Assembly (NCBI GenBank): GCA_045605765.1
Contig: JAZUQQ010000027.1
Span: forward strand, 1-64,000
DNA length: 64,000 bases
Source of the DNA: SIG672 sp045605765
Lineage (GTDB): Bacteria > Bacillota > Clostridia > Oscillospirales > CAG-272
Direction of reading: 5' to 3'
The notes beneath the pieces were generated by a model, which made no database searches, was not told the DNA's origin, and saw nothing but the letters and a program-made list of their open reading frames with translations. Below, in pieces: positions 40,940-50,065 of the stretch. Every line of letters begins with the position of its first letter. Positions within the stretch are counted from its first letter, which is position 1. Position numbers and translations under genes: made by a program.

Positions 40940-41593
40940 GTGAATTCAAGTGAAAAGATAATCGGAAGGATAATCTCGGTAGCTCAAAGCGAGGCTGACG
41001 AGATACTGTCGGCTGCTCAAAAAGAAGCTGACGGCATCACCGAAGAATATAAGAAAAAAGCCGCACAGATCGCAGCAAGCGCAGAAGCCGAGCTTAGCGC
41101 CGACACCGAAAACGCGCGTGCGCGTATAAAAACCTCGGCGGAAAAGCTTGCGCGCAACATCATGCTAGATGCAAAAAGCGCCAAAATTGACGAAGCGTTT
41201 GAAAAAGCACGTATCAGACTTATATCCATACCCGACGAAGATTACGAAAAAATGCTCTCAATTATGCTCGTATCTACCGTAAAAACTCAGATCGAGTCGG
41301 AAAAGCGTGCGCTTGAACAGGATACCGACGGCGAGCTCGCTGCTTGCGAGACTTACGAGGTACTCCTTGCGGCAAAGGACAAGTCAAGAGTCGGAGCGTC
41401 TATGATAAAAGAAGCTGCAGATATTGCAAAGAGCGCCGGAAAGAGGCTTTCTGTTTCAAGTGGCGATGCAAATATCGACGGAGGCTTTATTCTCCGCGCA
41501 GGCGATATTGAGATAAACTGCTCGATAGGTCTTATCCTGTCACAACTCAGAAACGATCTCGAAGGCGACGTTTATCGCATACTCTTCTCGTAA
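40940..41593 (+). CDS. ntpE: V-type ATP synthase subunit E (NtpE)
   Basis: A 217-residue peripheral-stalk subunit. Long helical N-terminus rich in Ala/Glu/Lys (SEKIIGRIISVAQSEADEILSAAQKEADGITEEYKKKAAQIAASAEAEL) forms a coiled coil with subunit G/H. The compact C-terminal domain ends GGFILRAGDIEINCSIGLILSQLRNDLEGDVYRILF, a family signature. The GTG at 40940 behind AAAGGAC is used as start. Confidence 0.92.
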   Translation: MNSSEKIIGRIISVAQSEADEILSAAQKEADGITEEYKKKAAQIAASAEAELSADTENARARIKTSAEKLARNIMLDAKSAKIDEAFEKARIRLISIPDEDYEKMLSIMLVSTVKTQIESEKRALEQDTDGELAACETYEVLLAAKDKSRVGASMIKEAADIAKSAGKRLSVSSGDANIDGGFILRAGDIEINCSIGLILSQLRNDLEGDVYRILFS

Positions 41594-41607
41594 GTGGGAG
41601 GATCGCA

Positions 41608-42621
41608 ATGATAAACGACAAGAAAAAAAGAAACAAGGGCGAAAGAATCTCAGGCGAAGATTATATCTACGCTTCAGCTATGGTCCGCACCAGAGAAACA
41701 CACCGTATAAATTACGACGCACTTCTCCGTATGGCAGAGGCAAGGGACGTTTACGAGATCTGCAAAATGCTTCCCGAATACTCGATAGAACCGATATATT
41801 CTCAAAACGGAACTATTAACGCCGAGGAAACGGTAACGGCTTATCTTTCTGAGGAGTTCAGAGTTGTCGGCAAGGCGATGCCTCAAAGCGCGATACTGAA
41901 TTTTCTCAGAGTTTCATACGATTGCCATAACCTAAAAAGCGTGATCAAATGCGTCGCGCGCGGACGAGAGAACTGTGAAGATTTGTTTATTGATCTGGGA
42001 ACAGTTCCTTCACATGAGGTGATCGAAAAAATCAAAAACGAAAAGCTCTCGGCATTCCCCAAAAACATGGCAGATGCTTACGAAAAAGCAGAAAAAGCCT
42101 ATGCTCAGAGCGGCGATCCCAAGCTCATCGACTCGATTCTCGACGAGGCTTGCTATGCCGATATGCTTGAAGCTACGCGTTCATATCGCAAGGACTATTT
42201 TAAAAAGCTGGTCGAAATAAAGATCGACACTACGAATATAACGACCGCCGTCAGGGTACTGCGTATGGGCGATATCACAGGACTTTTTGAAAGTATGTTC
42301 ATAAGTGGCGGCTCACTTGATATTGAGTTTTTCAAAAAATCTATGCAGTCAGGAGAAAAAGGACTGTTTTTCGCTCTTAAGGGCAGCGGCTACGATTTTC
42401 CTGAGAGCGACGGTATTTCGCTCACTACTCTCGCAAAGCTCTGCGAGGCTATCTATGTGAACTATGTCAGCCGCGCAAAGGACGTCGATTTCGGAGCGGA
42501 GATATGCGTGGAGTATCTGATAAAAGCAACCTATGCAACCAAAATGCTCAGAATGGTAATCGCCGCAAAGCAGACAGGCGTTTCAAGCGAAAAGATCAAG
42601 GAAAGCATCGGAAAGTTCTGA
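41608..42621 (+). CDS. ntpC: V-type ATP synthase subunit C (NtpC)
   Basis: A 337-residue helical subunit that links the rotor ring to the central stalk (subunit C/d, AtpC family). Typical: YIYASAMVRTRETHRINYDALLRMAEARDVYEICKML near the start, DCHNLKSVIKC in the middle and EYLIKATYATKMLRMVIAAKQTGVSSEKIKE near the end. Located 14 bp after ntpE with GGGAGG ribosome site. Confidence 0.92.
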   Translation: MINDKKKRNKGERISGEDYIYASAMVRTRETHRINYDALLRMAEARDVYEICKMLPEYSIEPIYSQNGTINAEETVTAYLSEEFRVVGKAMPQSAILNFLRVSYDCHNLKSVIKCVARGRENCEDLFIDLGTVPSHEVIEKIKNEKLSAFPKNMADAYEKAEKAYAQSGDPKLIDSILDEACYADMLEATRSYRKDYFKKLVEIKIDTTNITTAVRVLRMGDITGLFESMFISGGSLDIEFFKKSMQSGEKGLFFALKGSGYDFPESDGISLTTLAKLCEAIYVNYVSRAKDVDFGAEICVEYLIKATYATKMLRMVIAAKQTGVSSEKIKESIGKF

Positions 42622-42662
42622 TATTTCAAACAACTAAACGTAAAAAGGTTGGTGACCTTAAA

Positions 42663-42980
42663 ATGAACAAGATCGCTATAATAGGCGATACCGAAAGCAC
42701 GCTTGGCTTTCTTGCGGTCGGTTTTTCGGTTTTCCCTGCCACTTCGGGCGAAGAGGCGGCGAAAACGCTCGTAAGGCTTGCCGCAGATGGATACGCGATA
42801 GTTTATATAACCGAGGATCTCGCCTGCGAGATCACCGAAACAATATCGCGCTACAAGGACTGCCCCACCCCTGCGGTCATTATGATCCCCGGAAAATCGG
42901 GAAGCCGAGGGATCGGTATGCACAATATCAAAAAATCGGCAGAGCGCGCCATCGGTGCAGATATACTTTTTAAAGAATAA
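42663..42980 (+). CDS. ntpG: V-type ATP synthase subunit F (NtpG)
   Basis: A 105-residue Rossmann-like central-stalk subunit: MNKIAIIGDTESTLGFLAVGFSVFPA, then GYAIVYITEDLACEITETISRY and PAVIMIPGKSGSRGIGMHNIKKSAERAIGADI. These match the AtpF/NtpG family closely. The ATG at 42663 follows GGTGACCTTAAA, a weak ribosome site; coupling to ntpC is possible. Confidence 0.92.
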   Translation: MNKIAIIGDTESTLGFLAVGFSVFPATSGEEAAKTLVRLAADGYAIVYITEDLACEITETISRYKDCPTPAVIMIPGKSGSRGIGMHNIKKSAERAIGADILFKE

Positions 42981-43034
42981 ATTTTAACTCCTATAAGTCA
43001 GAAAGGAACCGTTTTCAGCGGGGTACTATTTAAA

Positions 43035-44807
43035 ATGGTAGAAGGAAGAATAGTCAAGGTATCCGGCCCTCTGGTCATCGCAGAGGGTATGAGAGAGGCT
43101 AATATGTTCGACGTCGTGCGCGTCGGAGAAGCAAAGCTCATCGGAGAAATAATAGAAATGCACGGAGACAGAGCCTCTATACAGGTCTACGAGGAGACCG
43201 CCGGTATTGGTCGCGGTGACAAAGTCATCTCGACCGGAGCTCCCCTTTCGGTTGAGCTCGGTCCCGGTCTTATCACCGGTATTTACGACGGAATTCAGCG
43301 TCCTCTCGACGTTATTTATGAAAAATACGGCACGAACATAATCAAGGGTATCGACGTTCCTGCTCTTTCTCAGGAAAAACTCTGGAGTTTTGAGGCAAGC
43401 GTAAATGTCGGTGACGAGGTAGTCGGCGGAGACGTTTACGGAACCGTCCGCGAAAACGAGCTCGTAGTTCACAAAATACTCGTTCCGCCCAAGACTTCCG
43501 GTAAAATAGTCGCTATCGAAAGCGGAGAATACACCGTAAGTGACGTTATCGGAAAGCTCGAGACGGCAAGCGGTGAGATAATCGACATCACCCTTTCGCA
43601 GAAGTGGCCGGTACGTATCGCACGTCCCTACTCGGAAAAGCTTCCTCCCGTAACTCCTCTTGTAACCGGTCAGCGCTCGATAGATACCCTTTTCGCTCTC
43701 GCAAAGGGCGGTACAGCCTGTGTCCCCGGTCCTTTCGGAAGCGGAAAGACTGTCGTTCAACATCAGCTCGCAAAGTGGAGCGACGTTGACATCGTTGTTT
43801 ACGTCGGCTGCGGAGAGCGCGGAAATGAAATGACAGACGTTCTTCTCGAATTTCCCGAGCTTCGCGACCCCAAAAGTGGCGAGTCGCTTATGAAGCGTAC
43901 AGTACTTATTGCTAATACCTCGGATATGCCGGTTGCAGCTCGTGAAGCCTCGATTTACACCGGTATAACGATAGCAGAATATTTCAGAGATATGGGATAC
44001 TCGGTCGCGGTAATCGCCGACTCGACCTCGCGCTGGGCAGAAGCACTACGCGAGATGTCCGGCCGTCTCGAGGAAATGCCCGGCGAAGAAGGATATCCCG
44101 CATACCTTACCTCACGTCTTGCTCAGTTCTACGAAAGAGCCGGACAGGTCGTTTGTCTCGGAAACGACAAACGAGTAGGCGCGGTATCTGCAATCGGAGC
44201 GGTTTCCCCTCCCGGCGGTGACCTTTCCGAGCCGGTCGCTCAGGCAACGCTTCGTATAGTGAAGGTATTCTGGGGGCTTGATGCCTCTCTTGCATACCGC
44301 CGTCACTTCCCTGCAATCAACTGGCTTTCCTCCTATTCACTCTATCGCGACCGCTTTGCGGAGTGGTTTTCGACTAACGTTTCTCCCGAATGGAACGATA
44401 ATACTGCCAAGTTTATGAAGATACTCCAAGAGGAAAGCGAGCTTGACGAGATCGTAAAGCTCGTCGGTATGGACGCGCTTTCCGCAAACGACAGACTCAC
44501 TCTTGAAGTCGCACGCTCTATCCGCGAGGACTATCTCCAACAGAATGCCTTTGAGGACGTTGACTCGTACACTCCTCTTGAAAAGCAGGATAAGATGATG
44601 AAGCTTATCCTTTACTTCCACGAAAAAGCCTCGGAGGCTCTTTCTAAGGGCGCAGACATCGAGGATATTGCAAGCCTCGCGGTCAGAGAACAGATCGGAC
44701 GCGCAAAGGGTATAGAAAGTGAGAACTTTGCCTCGGCGTTTGACGCTATTATGAAGGATATAGACAAAGAACTCGACAAAGCTGTTTCCAAAGCGTCGCA
44801 GATCTAA
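43035..44807 (+). CDS. ntpA: V-type ATP synthase catalytic subunit A (NtpA)
   Basis: A 590-residue catalytic subunit. N-terminal barrel (MVEGRIVKVSGPLVIAEGM), the bulge domain specific to A-subunits, Walker A GPFGSGKTVVQHQ (about 234-246), GCGERGNEMTDVL with the catalytic Glu, and the SRWAEALREMSGRLEEMPGEEGYPAYL segment. The helical C-terminal domain reads FMKILQEESELDEIVKLVGMDALSANDRLTLE. Fully intact. ATP hydrolysis or synthesis occurs here. Confidence 0.97.
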   Translation: MVEGRIVKVSGPLVIAEGMREANMFDVVRVGEAKLIGEIIEMHGDRASIQVYEETAGIGRGDKVISTGAPLSVELGPGLITGIYDGIQRPLDVIYEKYGTNIIKGIDVPALSQEKLWSFEASVNVGDEVVGGDVYGTVRENELVVHKILVPPKTSGKIVAIESGEYTVSDVIGKLETASGEIIDITLSQKWPVRIARPYSEKLPPVTPLVTGQRSIDTLFALAKGGTACVPGPFGSGKTVVQHQLAKWSDVDIVVYVGCGERGNEMTDVLLEFPELRDPKSGESLMKRTVLIANTSDMPVAAREASIYTGITIAEYFRDMGYSVAVIADSTSRWAEALREMSGRLEEMPGEEGYPAYLTSRLAQFYERAGQVVCLGNDKRVGAVSAIGAVSPPGGDLSEPVAQATLRIVKVFWGLDASLAYRRHFPAINWLSSYSLYRDRFAEWFSTNVSPEWNDNTAKFMKILQEESELDEIVKLVGMDALSANDRLTLEVARSIREDYLQQNAFEDVDSYTPLEKQDKMMKLILYFHEKASEALSKGADIEDIASLAVREQIGRAKGIESENFASAFDAIMKDIDKELDKAVSKASQI

Positions 44808-44837
44808 AAATTCATAAGTTGCTTATATGGAGAAATT

Positions 44838-46217
44838 ATGATAAGAGAATATAGAACAATAGAAGAAGTCGCCGGACCCCTGATGCTTATAAAGCAGATC
44901 GACGGCGTAAAATACGACGAGCTCGGAGAGATCGAGCTTGAAAACGGCGAGATCCGCCGTTGCCGTGTGCTTGAAGTAAACGGCTCGAACGTGCTGGTTC
45001 AACTCTTTGACAACGCGGCAGGACTCAACCTCTCGACGAGCAAGGTGCGTTTTTCGGGTCACGGAGTTCAGCTTCCCGTTTCGCAAGATATGCTCGGCAG
45101 AGTATTTAACGGAATGGGCGAGCCTATCGACGACGGCCCGCGCATCATTCCCGAAAAAACACTTGACATAAACGGAACGCCGATAAATCCTGCGGCGCGT
45201 ATGTATCCCGACGAATTTATCCAAACGGGAATCTCGACCATCGACGGACTTAACACCCTTGTTCGAGGACAGAAGCTCCCGATATTCTCGGGCTCAGGTC
45301 TCCCCCACGCAAACCTTGCGGCGCAGATAGCGCGTCAGGCGAAGGTTCGCGGAAAGGACGAAAAGTTTGCGGTCGTTTTCGCAGCTATCGGTATCACCTT
45401 TGAGGAAGCGGATTTCTTTATTTCCGACTTCAAAAAGACGGGCGCTATAGACAGAACCGTACTTTTCATCAACCTCGCAAGCGACTCTGCTATCGAGCGA
45501 ATAACCACGCCCCGTATGGCACTGACCGCCGCAGAGCATCTCGCGTTTGACTGCGGTATGCACGTTCTCGTAATAATGACAGACATTACCAACTACGCAG
45601 AGGCTCTCCGCGAGGTATCGGCGGCGCGTAAGGAGGTTCCCGGACGCCGCGGATATCCCGGAAATCTTTATACAGACCTTGCAACTATGTACGAGCGCGC
45701 AGGAAGAAAGAAGGGCTCGGACGGAAGTATCACTATGATCCCGATACTCACGATGCCCGAGGACGACAAGACTCATCCGATCCCTGACCTTACCGGATAT
45801 ATCACCGAGGGACAGATAATTCTCTCACGCGATCTTTACAGAAAAGGAATGGCTCCGCCCGTTGACGTTCTTCCCTCCCTTTCCCGTCTTAAAGACAAGG
45901 GTATAGGTGACGGAAAAACCCGCGCGGATCATGCAAACGTAATGAACCAGCTCTTCTCGAACTATGCGCGAGGCAAAGAGGCCAAGGAGCTTATGGTGGT
46001 TCTAGGAGAGGCGGCGCTTTCTCCTATGGATCGCCTTTACGCTAAGTTCTCTGACGAGTTCGAGACCCAGTATATAAATCAGGGTTTCTATGAGAACCGT
46101 GACATTGAGAAAACTCTCGACATCGGTTGGAAGCTGCTTTCAATACTCCCAAAGAGCGAACTCAAAAGGATCAAGCCTGAATTTATCGAGAAGTATTATC
46201 AGGATCAAAAAGATTAA
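44838..46217 (+). CDS. ntpB: V-type ATP synthase regulatory subunit B (NtpB)
   Basis: A 459-residue non-catalytic partner of subunit A: REYRTIEEVAGPLMLIKQIDGVKYDELGEIEL at the start, GIPIFSGSGLPHANLAAQIARQA in place of a Walker A, and the DITNYAEALREVSAARKEVPGRRGYPGNLYTDLATMYERAGR stretch. The end ELKRIKPEFIEKYYQDQKD is typical. Lies 30 bp after ntpA. Confidence 0.97.
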   Translation: MIREYRTIEEVAGPLMLIKQIDGVKYDELGEIELENGEIRRCRVLEVNGSNVLVQLFDNAAGLNLSTSKVRFSGHGVQLPVSQDMLGRVFNGMGEPIDDGPRIIPEKTLDINGTPINPAARMYPDEFIQTGISTIDGLNTLVRGQKLPIFSGSGLPHANLAAQIARQAKVRGKDEKFAVVFAAIGITFEEADFFISDFKKTGAIDRTVLFINLASDSAIERITTPRMALTAAEHLAFDCGMHVLVIMTDITNYAEALREVSAARKEVPGRRGYPGNLYTDLATMYERAGRKKGSDGSITMIPILTMPEDDKTHPIPDLTGYITEGQIILSRDLYRKGMAPPVDVLPSLSRLKDKGIGDGKTRADHANVMNQLFSNYARGKEAKELMVVLGEAALSPMDRLYAKFSDEFETQYINQGFYENRDIEKTLDIGWKLLSILPKSELKRIKPEFIEKYYQDQKD

Positions 46218-46246
46218 AAATCCATTAGAAACCGAGGAAAAAGCCT

Positions 46247-46924
46247 ATGGCTGAAATTCGCGTAAATCCCACGCGTATGGAAATGAAGCGCATAAATGCG
46301 AGGCTGACCACCGCAAGACGCGGTCACAAGCTTCTCAAAGACAAGCAGGATGAACTTATGAAGCTTTTCCTTGAAGTCGTGCGCCAGAACAAAGCCCTGC
46401 GCGAGGATATAGAAAAAAGAATAATGTGCGTCCATCAGAGCTTCACTCTCGCTTCTGCTGTAAGCTCTCCGAAAATGCTTGAAGAAGCGCTTATGCTTCC
46501 AAAAAGCCGGTGCAACCTCGACGTCGAATACAAAAATATGATGAGCGTAAACGTTCCCGTATATAAATTCGACATCGTAGGAAGCGAAGGAGGCGGTTAT
46601 AACTACGGCTTTGCCTTTACTCCGGGTGAACTTGACGACGCGGTAGGAGAACTCACTGAGCTTCTCCCCGATATGATAAAGCTGGCAGAAACAGAAAAAA
46701 CCGCACAGATGCTCGCAGAGGAGATCGAAAAGACACGCCGACGCGTCAACGCGCTTGAATACATTATGATCCCTCAGTACGAGAAAACCATAAAGACTAT
46801 AAAAATGAAGCTTGACGAGGTGGAGCGCGGTAATACCACCCGTCTTATGAAGGTAAAGGATCTTATGCTCGAAGCACAGCTTGCGCAAAAGCGTAGGAGC
46901 GACGGTCAGACAGATCAGTATTAA
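46247..46924 (+). CDS. ntpD: V-type ATP synthase central stalk subunit D (NtpD)
   Basis: A 225-residue helical subunit that forms the rotor axle. Start EIRVNPTRMEMKRINARLTTARRGHKLLKDKQDELM and end RRVNALEYIMIPQYEKTIKTIKMKLDEVERGNTTRLMKVKDLM are family signatures. Last gene of the nine-gene set; ntpH and ntpJ, which follow in E. hirae, are absent. Confidence 0.96.
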   Translation: MAEIRVNPTRMEMKRINARLTTARRGHKLLKDKQDELMKLFLEVVRQNKALREDIEKRIMCVHQSFTLASAVSSPKMLEEALMLPKSRCNLDVEYKNMMSVNVPVYKFDIVGSEGGGYNYGFAFTPGELDDAVGELTELLPDMIKLAETEKTAQMLAEEIEKTRRRVNALEYIMIPQYEKTIKTIKMKLDEVERGNTTRLMKVKDLMLEAQLAQKRRSDGQTDQY

Positions 46925-47063
46925 AGTCACGCCCTCTGCCCTGAAATCGGACAGGGGGCTATAACTACTTATAATATTTGAAAATTTACGGAATACGGAC
47001 AAACAAAGCAAAATATAATTTATTACAGTTCTCTATAATTTATTTTGCGGAGGTTTATCTGAA

Positions 47064-47534
47064 ATGTTCGTTTATTCTTTCAAGGCAACGAGTCTTAAAG
47101 CCGCCGTCACGCTTAGCGTCGCCGCGCTTATACTCGTTGCTCTCATTCTTGCCGTTCCGTCCTACGGAGCGATCGAAACCGATACCGACGGCATATCCTA
47201 TTCGGGCGTAAAAAGCGCATCTGACGCAGCCGAGTTTTTAAAGCAATTCGGTTGGGAAGTGTCAGGCGAGCCGACAGAAAGTGTCGAGATCAAAGTTCCT
47301 TCCGATTTCGACAGCGTGTTCACTGAGTACAACGAGATTCAAAAAAGGCAGGGGCTTGATCTAGCAAAATACCGTCGCAAATCGGTAACGAGATACACCT
47401 TTGAGGTGAAAAACTTCGATGGCGCGAGCGGAGAGGTCCTTGCAAGCGTCATCGTTTACAGGGGCAACGTCATAGCAGGCGACCTTTGTCAAAGCGGAGA
47501 AAACGGATTCGTTGTCGGCTTTGAAGGAAAATAA
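47064..47534 (+). CDS. DUF4830 membrane-anchored protein
   Basis: A 156-residue protein with a single N-terminal membrane helix (LKAAVTLSVAALILVALILAV) and an extracytoplasmic domain. The domain carries AAEFLKQFGWEVSGEPTESVEIKVPSDFDSVFTEYNEIQKRQGLDLAKYRRKSVTRYTFEV and YRGNVIAGDLC; this pattern is that of the DUF4830 family of Firmicutes. Function unknown. TGCGGAGG ribosome site; followed 37 bp later by the methyltransferase gene. Confidence 0.8.
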   Translation: MFVYSFKATSLKAAVTLSVAALILVALILAVPSYGAIETDTDGISYSGVKSASDAAEFLKQFGWEVSGEPTESVEIKVPSDFDSVFTEYNEIQKRQGLDLAKYRRKSVTRYTFEVKNFDGASGEVLASVIVYRGNVIAGDLCQSGENGFVVGFEGK

Positions 47535-47570
47535 AATCCAAACGTTCAAAAGAAAGGGAAGAAGAAAAAA

Positions 47571-48731
47571 ATGGAGCTTACCTACGTTGCTACCTGTCTT
47601 TTCGGACTTGAAAAATTTTTAGGAGAAGAAATTGACGCTCTCGGTTACACGCGTATATCGACCATTGACGGTCGCGTGACCTTCATCGGAGATATATCGG
47701 CGATCGCGCGCTGCAATATCGGTATGCGCTTTGCCGAGAGGCTGTACATAAAGCTCGGAGAGTTTACAGCCGACACCTTTGACTCACTTTTTGAGGGAAC
47801 GAAGGCTCTCCCTTGGGAGAATTTTATAGGGGAAAACGATACCTTCCCCGTTTCGGGACATTCTGTGAAAAGCAAGCTTTTCAGTATTCCCGACTGTCAG
47901 TCGATAGTTAAAAAGGCGATAGTAGAACGCCTTAGAATGAAATATCATCTCTCTTTTTTCCCCGAGGACAAAACTCTTTACAGAATCGAATTTTTCATTC
48001 TAAACGATACTGCAAGTCTTATGATAGACACATCGGGCGTCGCCCTTCACAAAAGAGGCTACCGTCCCTCGTCGAATGCGGCACCTCTGCGCGAAACTCT
48101 CGCCGCCGCACTCGTCAAAATAGCACGCCCGAGAGAGGACGTGCTATTCTGGGATCCCATGTGCGGATCGGGAACTATTGCGATCGAAGCCGCGCTGATG
48201 CAGACAAACCGCGCGCCCGGTATGAATCGCCGTTTTGACAGTGAAAAATTCCCTCAGATAGAGGCAAATATATGGAAAATGGCGCGCGAAGAGGCACAGA
48301 ATAATATAAAAGTAGACTCTACATTTGAGGTCTACGCCTCGGATATTGATATGAGCTGTGTCGAGCTCACTCGCGAAAATATACGCCGTGCAGGAGTCGG
48401 CGCACACGTCAAGGCGTTCGAGAGAAACGCTCTTGAAATAAAGACCGGCGGCAGACGCGGCACGGTTGTGTGCAATCCACCCTATGGTGAAAGACTTTTT
48501 TCTATGGAACAGGCGGAAGAACTCTATCGAAACATGGGACGAGCCTTCTCGCATCTCGACAATTGGCAGATATACGTCCTCACCTCACACGAGGACTTTG
48601 AGCGACTCTACGGACGTCGCGCGGACAAGGTCAGAAAGCTCTATAACGGTATGATAAAGTGTAATTTCTATCAATTTTTCAAAAAACGCGACGACTTTTC
48701 GCCTAAATACAAAGGAAATTATAAGAAATGA
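47571..48731 (+). CDS. THUMP-domain class I RNA methyltransferase (RlmL/YpsC-type)
   Basis: A 386-residue SAM-dependent methyltransferase that should modify guanine N2 in rRNA. N-terminal ferredoxin-like plus THUMP region (ATCLFGLEKFLGEEIDALGY; FPVSGHSVKSKLFSIPDCQSIVKKAIVERL), then the catalytic domain: DPMCGSGTIAIEAALMQTNRAPG (SAM loop), VYASDIDMSCVELTRENIRRAGV, and NPPYGERL (catalytic NPPY). Similar in length to Bacillus YpsC. The stop overlaps the next start (ATGA), showing translational coupling with rlmD. Confidence 0.92.
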   Translation: MELTYVATCLFGLEKFLGEEIDALGYTRISTIDGRVTFIGDISAIARCNIGMRFAERLYIKLGEFTADTFDSLFEGTKALPWENFIGENDTFPVSGHSVKSKLFSIPDCQSIVKKAIVERLRMKYHLSFFPEDKTLYRIEFFILNDTASLMIDTSGVALHKRGYRPSSNAAPLRETLAAALVKIARPREDVLFWDPMCGSGTIAIEAALMQTNRAPGMNRRFDSEKFPQIEANIWKMAREEAQNNIKVDSTFEVYASDIDMSCVELTRENIRRAGVGAHVKAFERNALEIKTGGRRGTVVCNPPYGERLFSMEQAEELYRNMGRAFSHLDNWQIYVLTSHEDFERLYGRRADKVRKLYNGMIKCNFYQFFKKRDDFSPKYKGNYKK

Positions 48732-50065
48732 AGAAAAACGATCTCTACACGGTAGAAATAAGCGATATGAATAACCTCGGCGCAGGCATCTGCAAGATAG
48801 ACGGCAAGGTCGTCTTTGTGCGCGGCGGCGTTACGGGGGACAAGCTTGAAATCGGCATAATAAAAAATCTCTCTGACTATGCGGTAGCGAGAGTGAATAA
48901 GATAATCGAGCCCTCTCCTATCAGAACAGAAAACGATTGCCCGTCCTTTAAGCGTTGCGGCGGTTGCTCCTTCCGCCACGTCAGATACGAAAGCGAAAAG
49001 CTTTTCAAGAAAAACTACGTCGAAAACGCCTTCAAAAAGGTCGGACTGTCTGTAAAGATCGAGGACGTGATCTCGACCGAGTCGCCCGACGGCTACCGAA
49101 ACAAGGTGCAATACCCTGTCGGAGAAAATTGGAAGATCGGCTTTTTTGCCGAGCACTCGCACGATATAGTCGAGGTTTCTGACTGCGCAGCGCAGGATAA
49201 AGAATTTTCCGCAATTCTCGATGAAATAGTTAAATTCGGCAAGGCAAACAAGATCCCGACCTACGATTTCGAAAGCGGCAAAGGGCTCGTGCGCCATGTT
49301 TACCTACGTAAAGGTCGCGGAAGCGGCGAGATCATGGTCTGCCTCGTTGTAAACGGGGAGAGCCTTCCAAGCTCGGACAAGCTTTGCAAAGCCCTTGCCG
49401 AGCGCTTCCCCGCCATCAAATCCATAATTTTGAATATAAACGAAAAGCGCACGAACGTCATTCTCGGCGAAAAAAACATCACCCTTTGGGGCAAGGATAC
49501 GATAGAGGATATTTTCTGCGGACTGAAAGTAAAAATCTCGCCGAAATCATTCTATCAGGTCAATCGAGAGTGTGCTGAGCTTATCTGTAAAAAAGCTGCA
49601 GAGTTCGCAGAGCTTATATCTGGGGAGCGGCTCGTCGACCTTTTCTGCGGCATCGGAACGATCGGTCTTTCAATGATAAAGGACTTTCCGGACGCCGAGC
49701 TTCTAGGAGTCGAGATAATTCCCGAAGCGGTCGAAAATGCAAAAGAAAACGCTACGGCAAACGGAATGACGAACGCGAAATTCATCTGCGGCGATGCAAA
49801 TTCTCCCGAAATTACGGGCGCAGACGTCGTCGTTGTCGATCCCCCTCGCAAGGGCTGCTCGAGCGAGCTTATAAAGCGCATCTCGGAAATCTCGCCATCG
49901 CGTGTGATCTACGTTTCCTGCAATCCTGACACCCTCGCGCGTGACTGTAAGCTCTTCGACGCCGAAGGATACAAGGTCACACGAGCACTGGCGGCGGACA
50001 TGTTTTCACGGACAGGGCACGTTGAGAGTGTCGTTTGTCTGACGCGGTCAGACAAAGCGACGTGA
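48728..50065 (+). CDS. rlmD: 23S rRNA (uracil-C5)-methyltransferase RlmD/RumA, 3' end altered by an insertion
   Basis: A 445-residue enzyme: TRAM domain (ISDMNNLGAGICKIDGKVVFVRGGVTGDKLEI), Fe-S cysteines CPSFKRCGGC, the segment KISPKSFYQVN, SAM loop LVDLFCGIGTIGLSM, DVVVVDPPRKGCSSELI and the catalytic Cys in RVIYVSCNPDTLARD. The last residues read GHVESVVCLTRSDKAT and the stop codon sits in the first GTGATAT repeat of the hairpin array. A second copy of the final 27 bp at 51501 continues with …LTRK-stop, the more usual ending; the native C-terminus was probably replaced when the ~1.48-kb unit came in. Catalytic parts are untouched. Confidence 0.93.
   Translation: MKKNDLYTVEISDMNNLGAGICKIDGKVVFVRGGVTGDKLEIGIIKNLSDYAVARVNKIIEPSPIRTENDCPSFKRCGGCSFRHVRYESEKLFKKNYVENAFKKVGLSVKIEDVISTESPDGYRNKVQYPVGENWKIGFFAEHSHDIVEVSDCAAQDKEFSAILDEIVKFGKANKIPTYDFESGKGLVRHVYLRKGRGSGEIMVCLVVNGESLPSSDKLCKALAERFPAIKSIILNINEKRTNVILGEKNITLWGKDTIEDIFCGLKVKISPKSFYQVNRECAELICKKAAEFAELISGERLVDLFCGIGTIGLSMIKDFPDAELLGVEIIPEAVENAKENATANGMTNAKFICGDANSPEITGADVVVVDPPRKGCSSELIKRISEISPSRVIYVSCNPDTLARDCKLFDAEGYKVTRALAADMFSRTGHVESVVCLTRSDKAT
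50018..50044 (+). repeat. 27-bp direct repeat, left copy (end of rlmD)
   Basis: Begins CACGTTGAGAGTGTCG and ends CTGACG. It is identical over 27 bp to 51501-51527; flanking bases differ on both sides. Confidence 0.92.
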
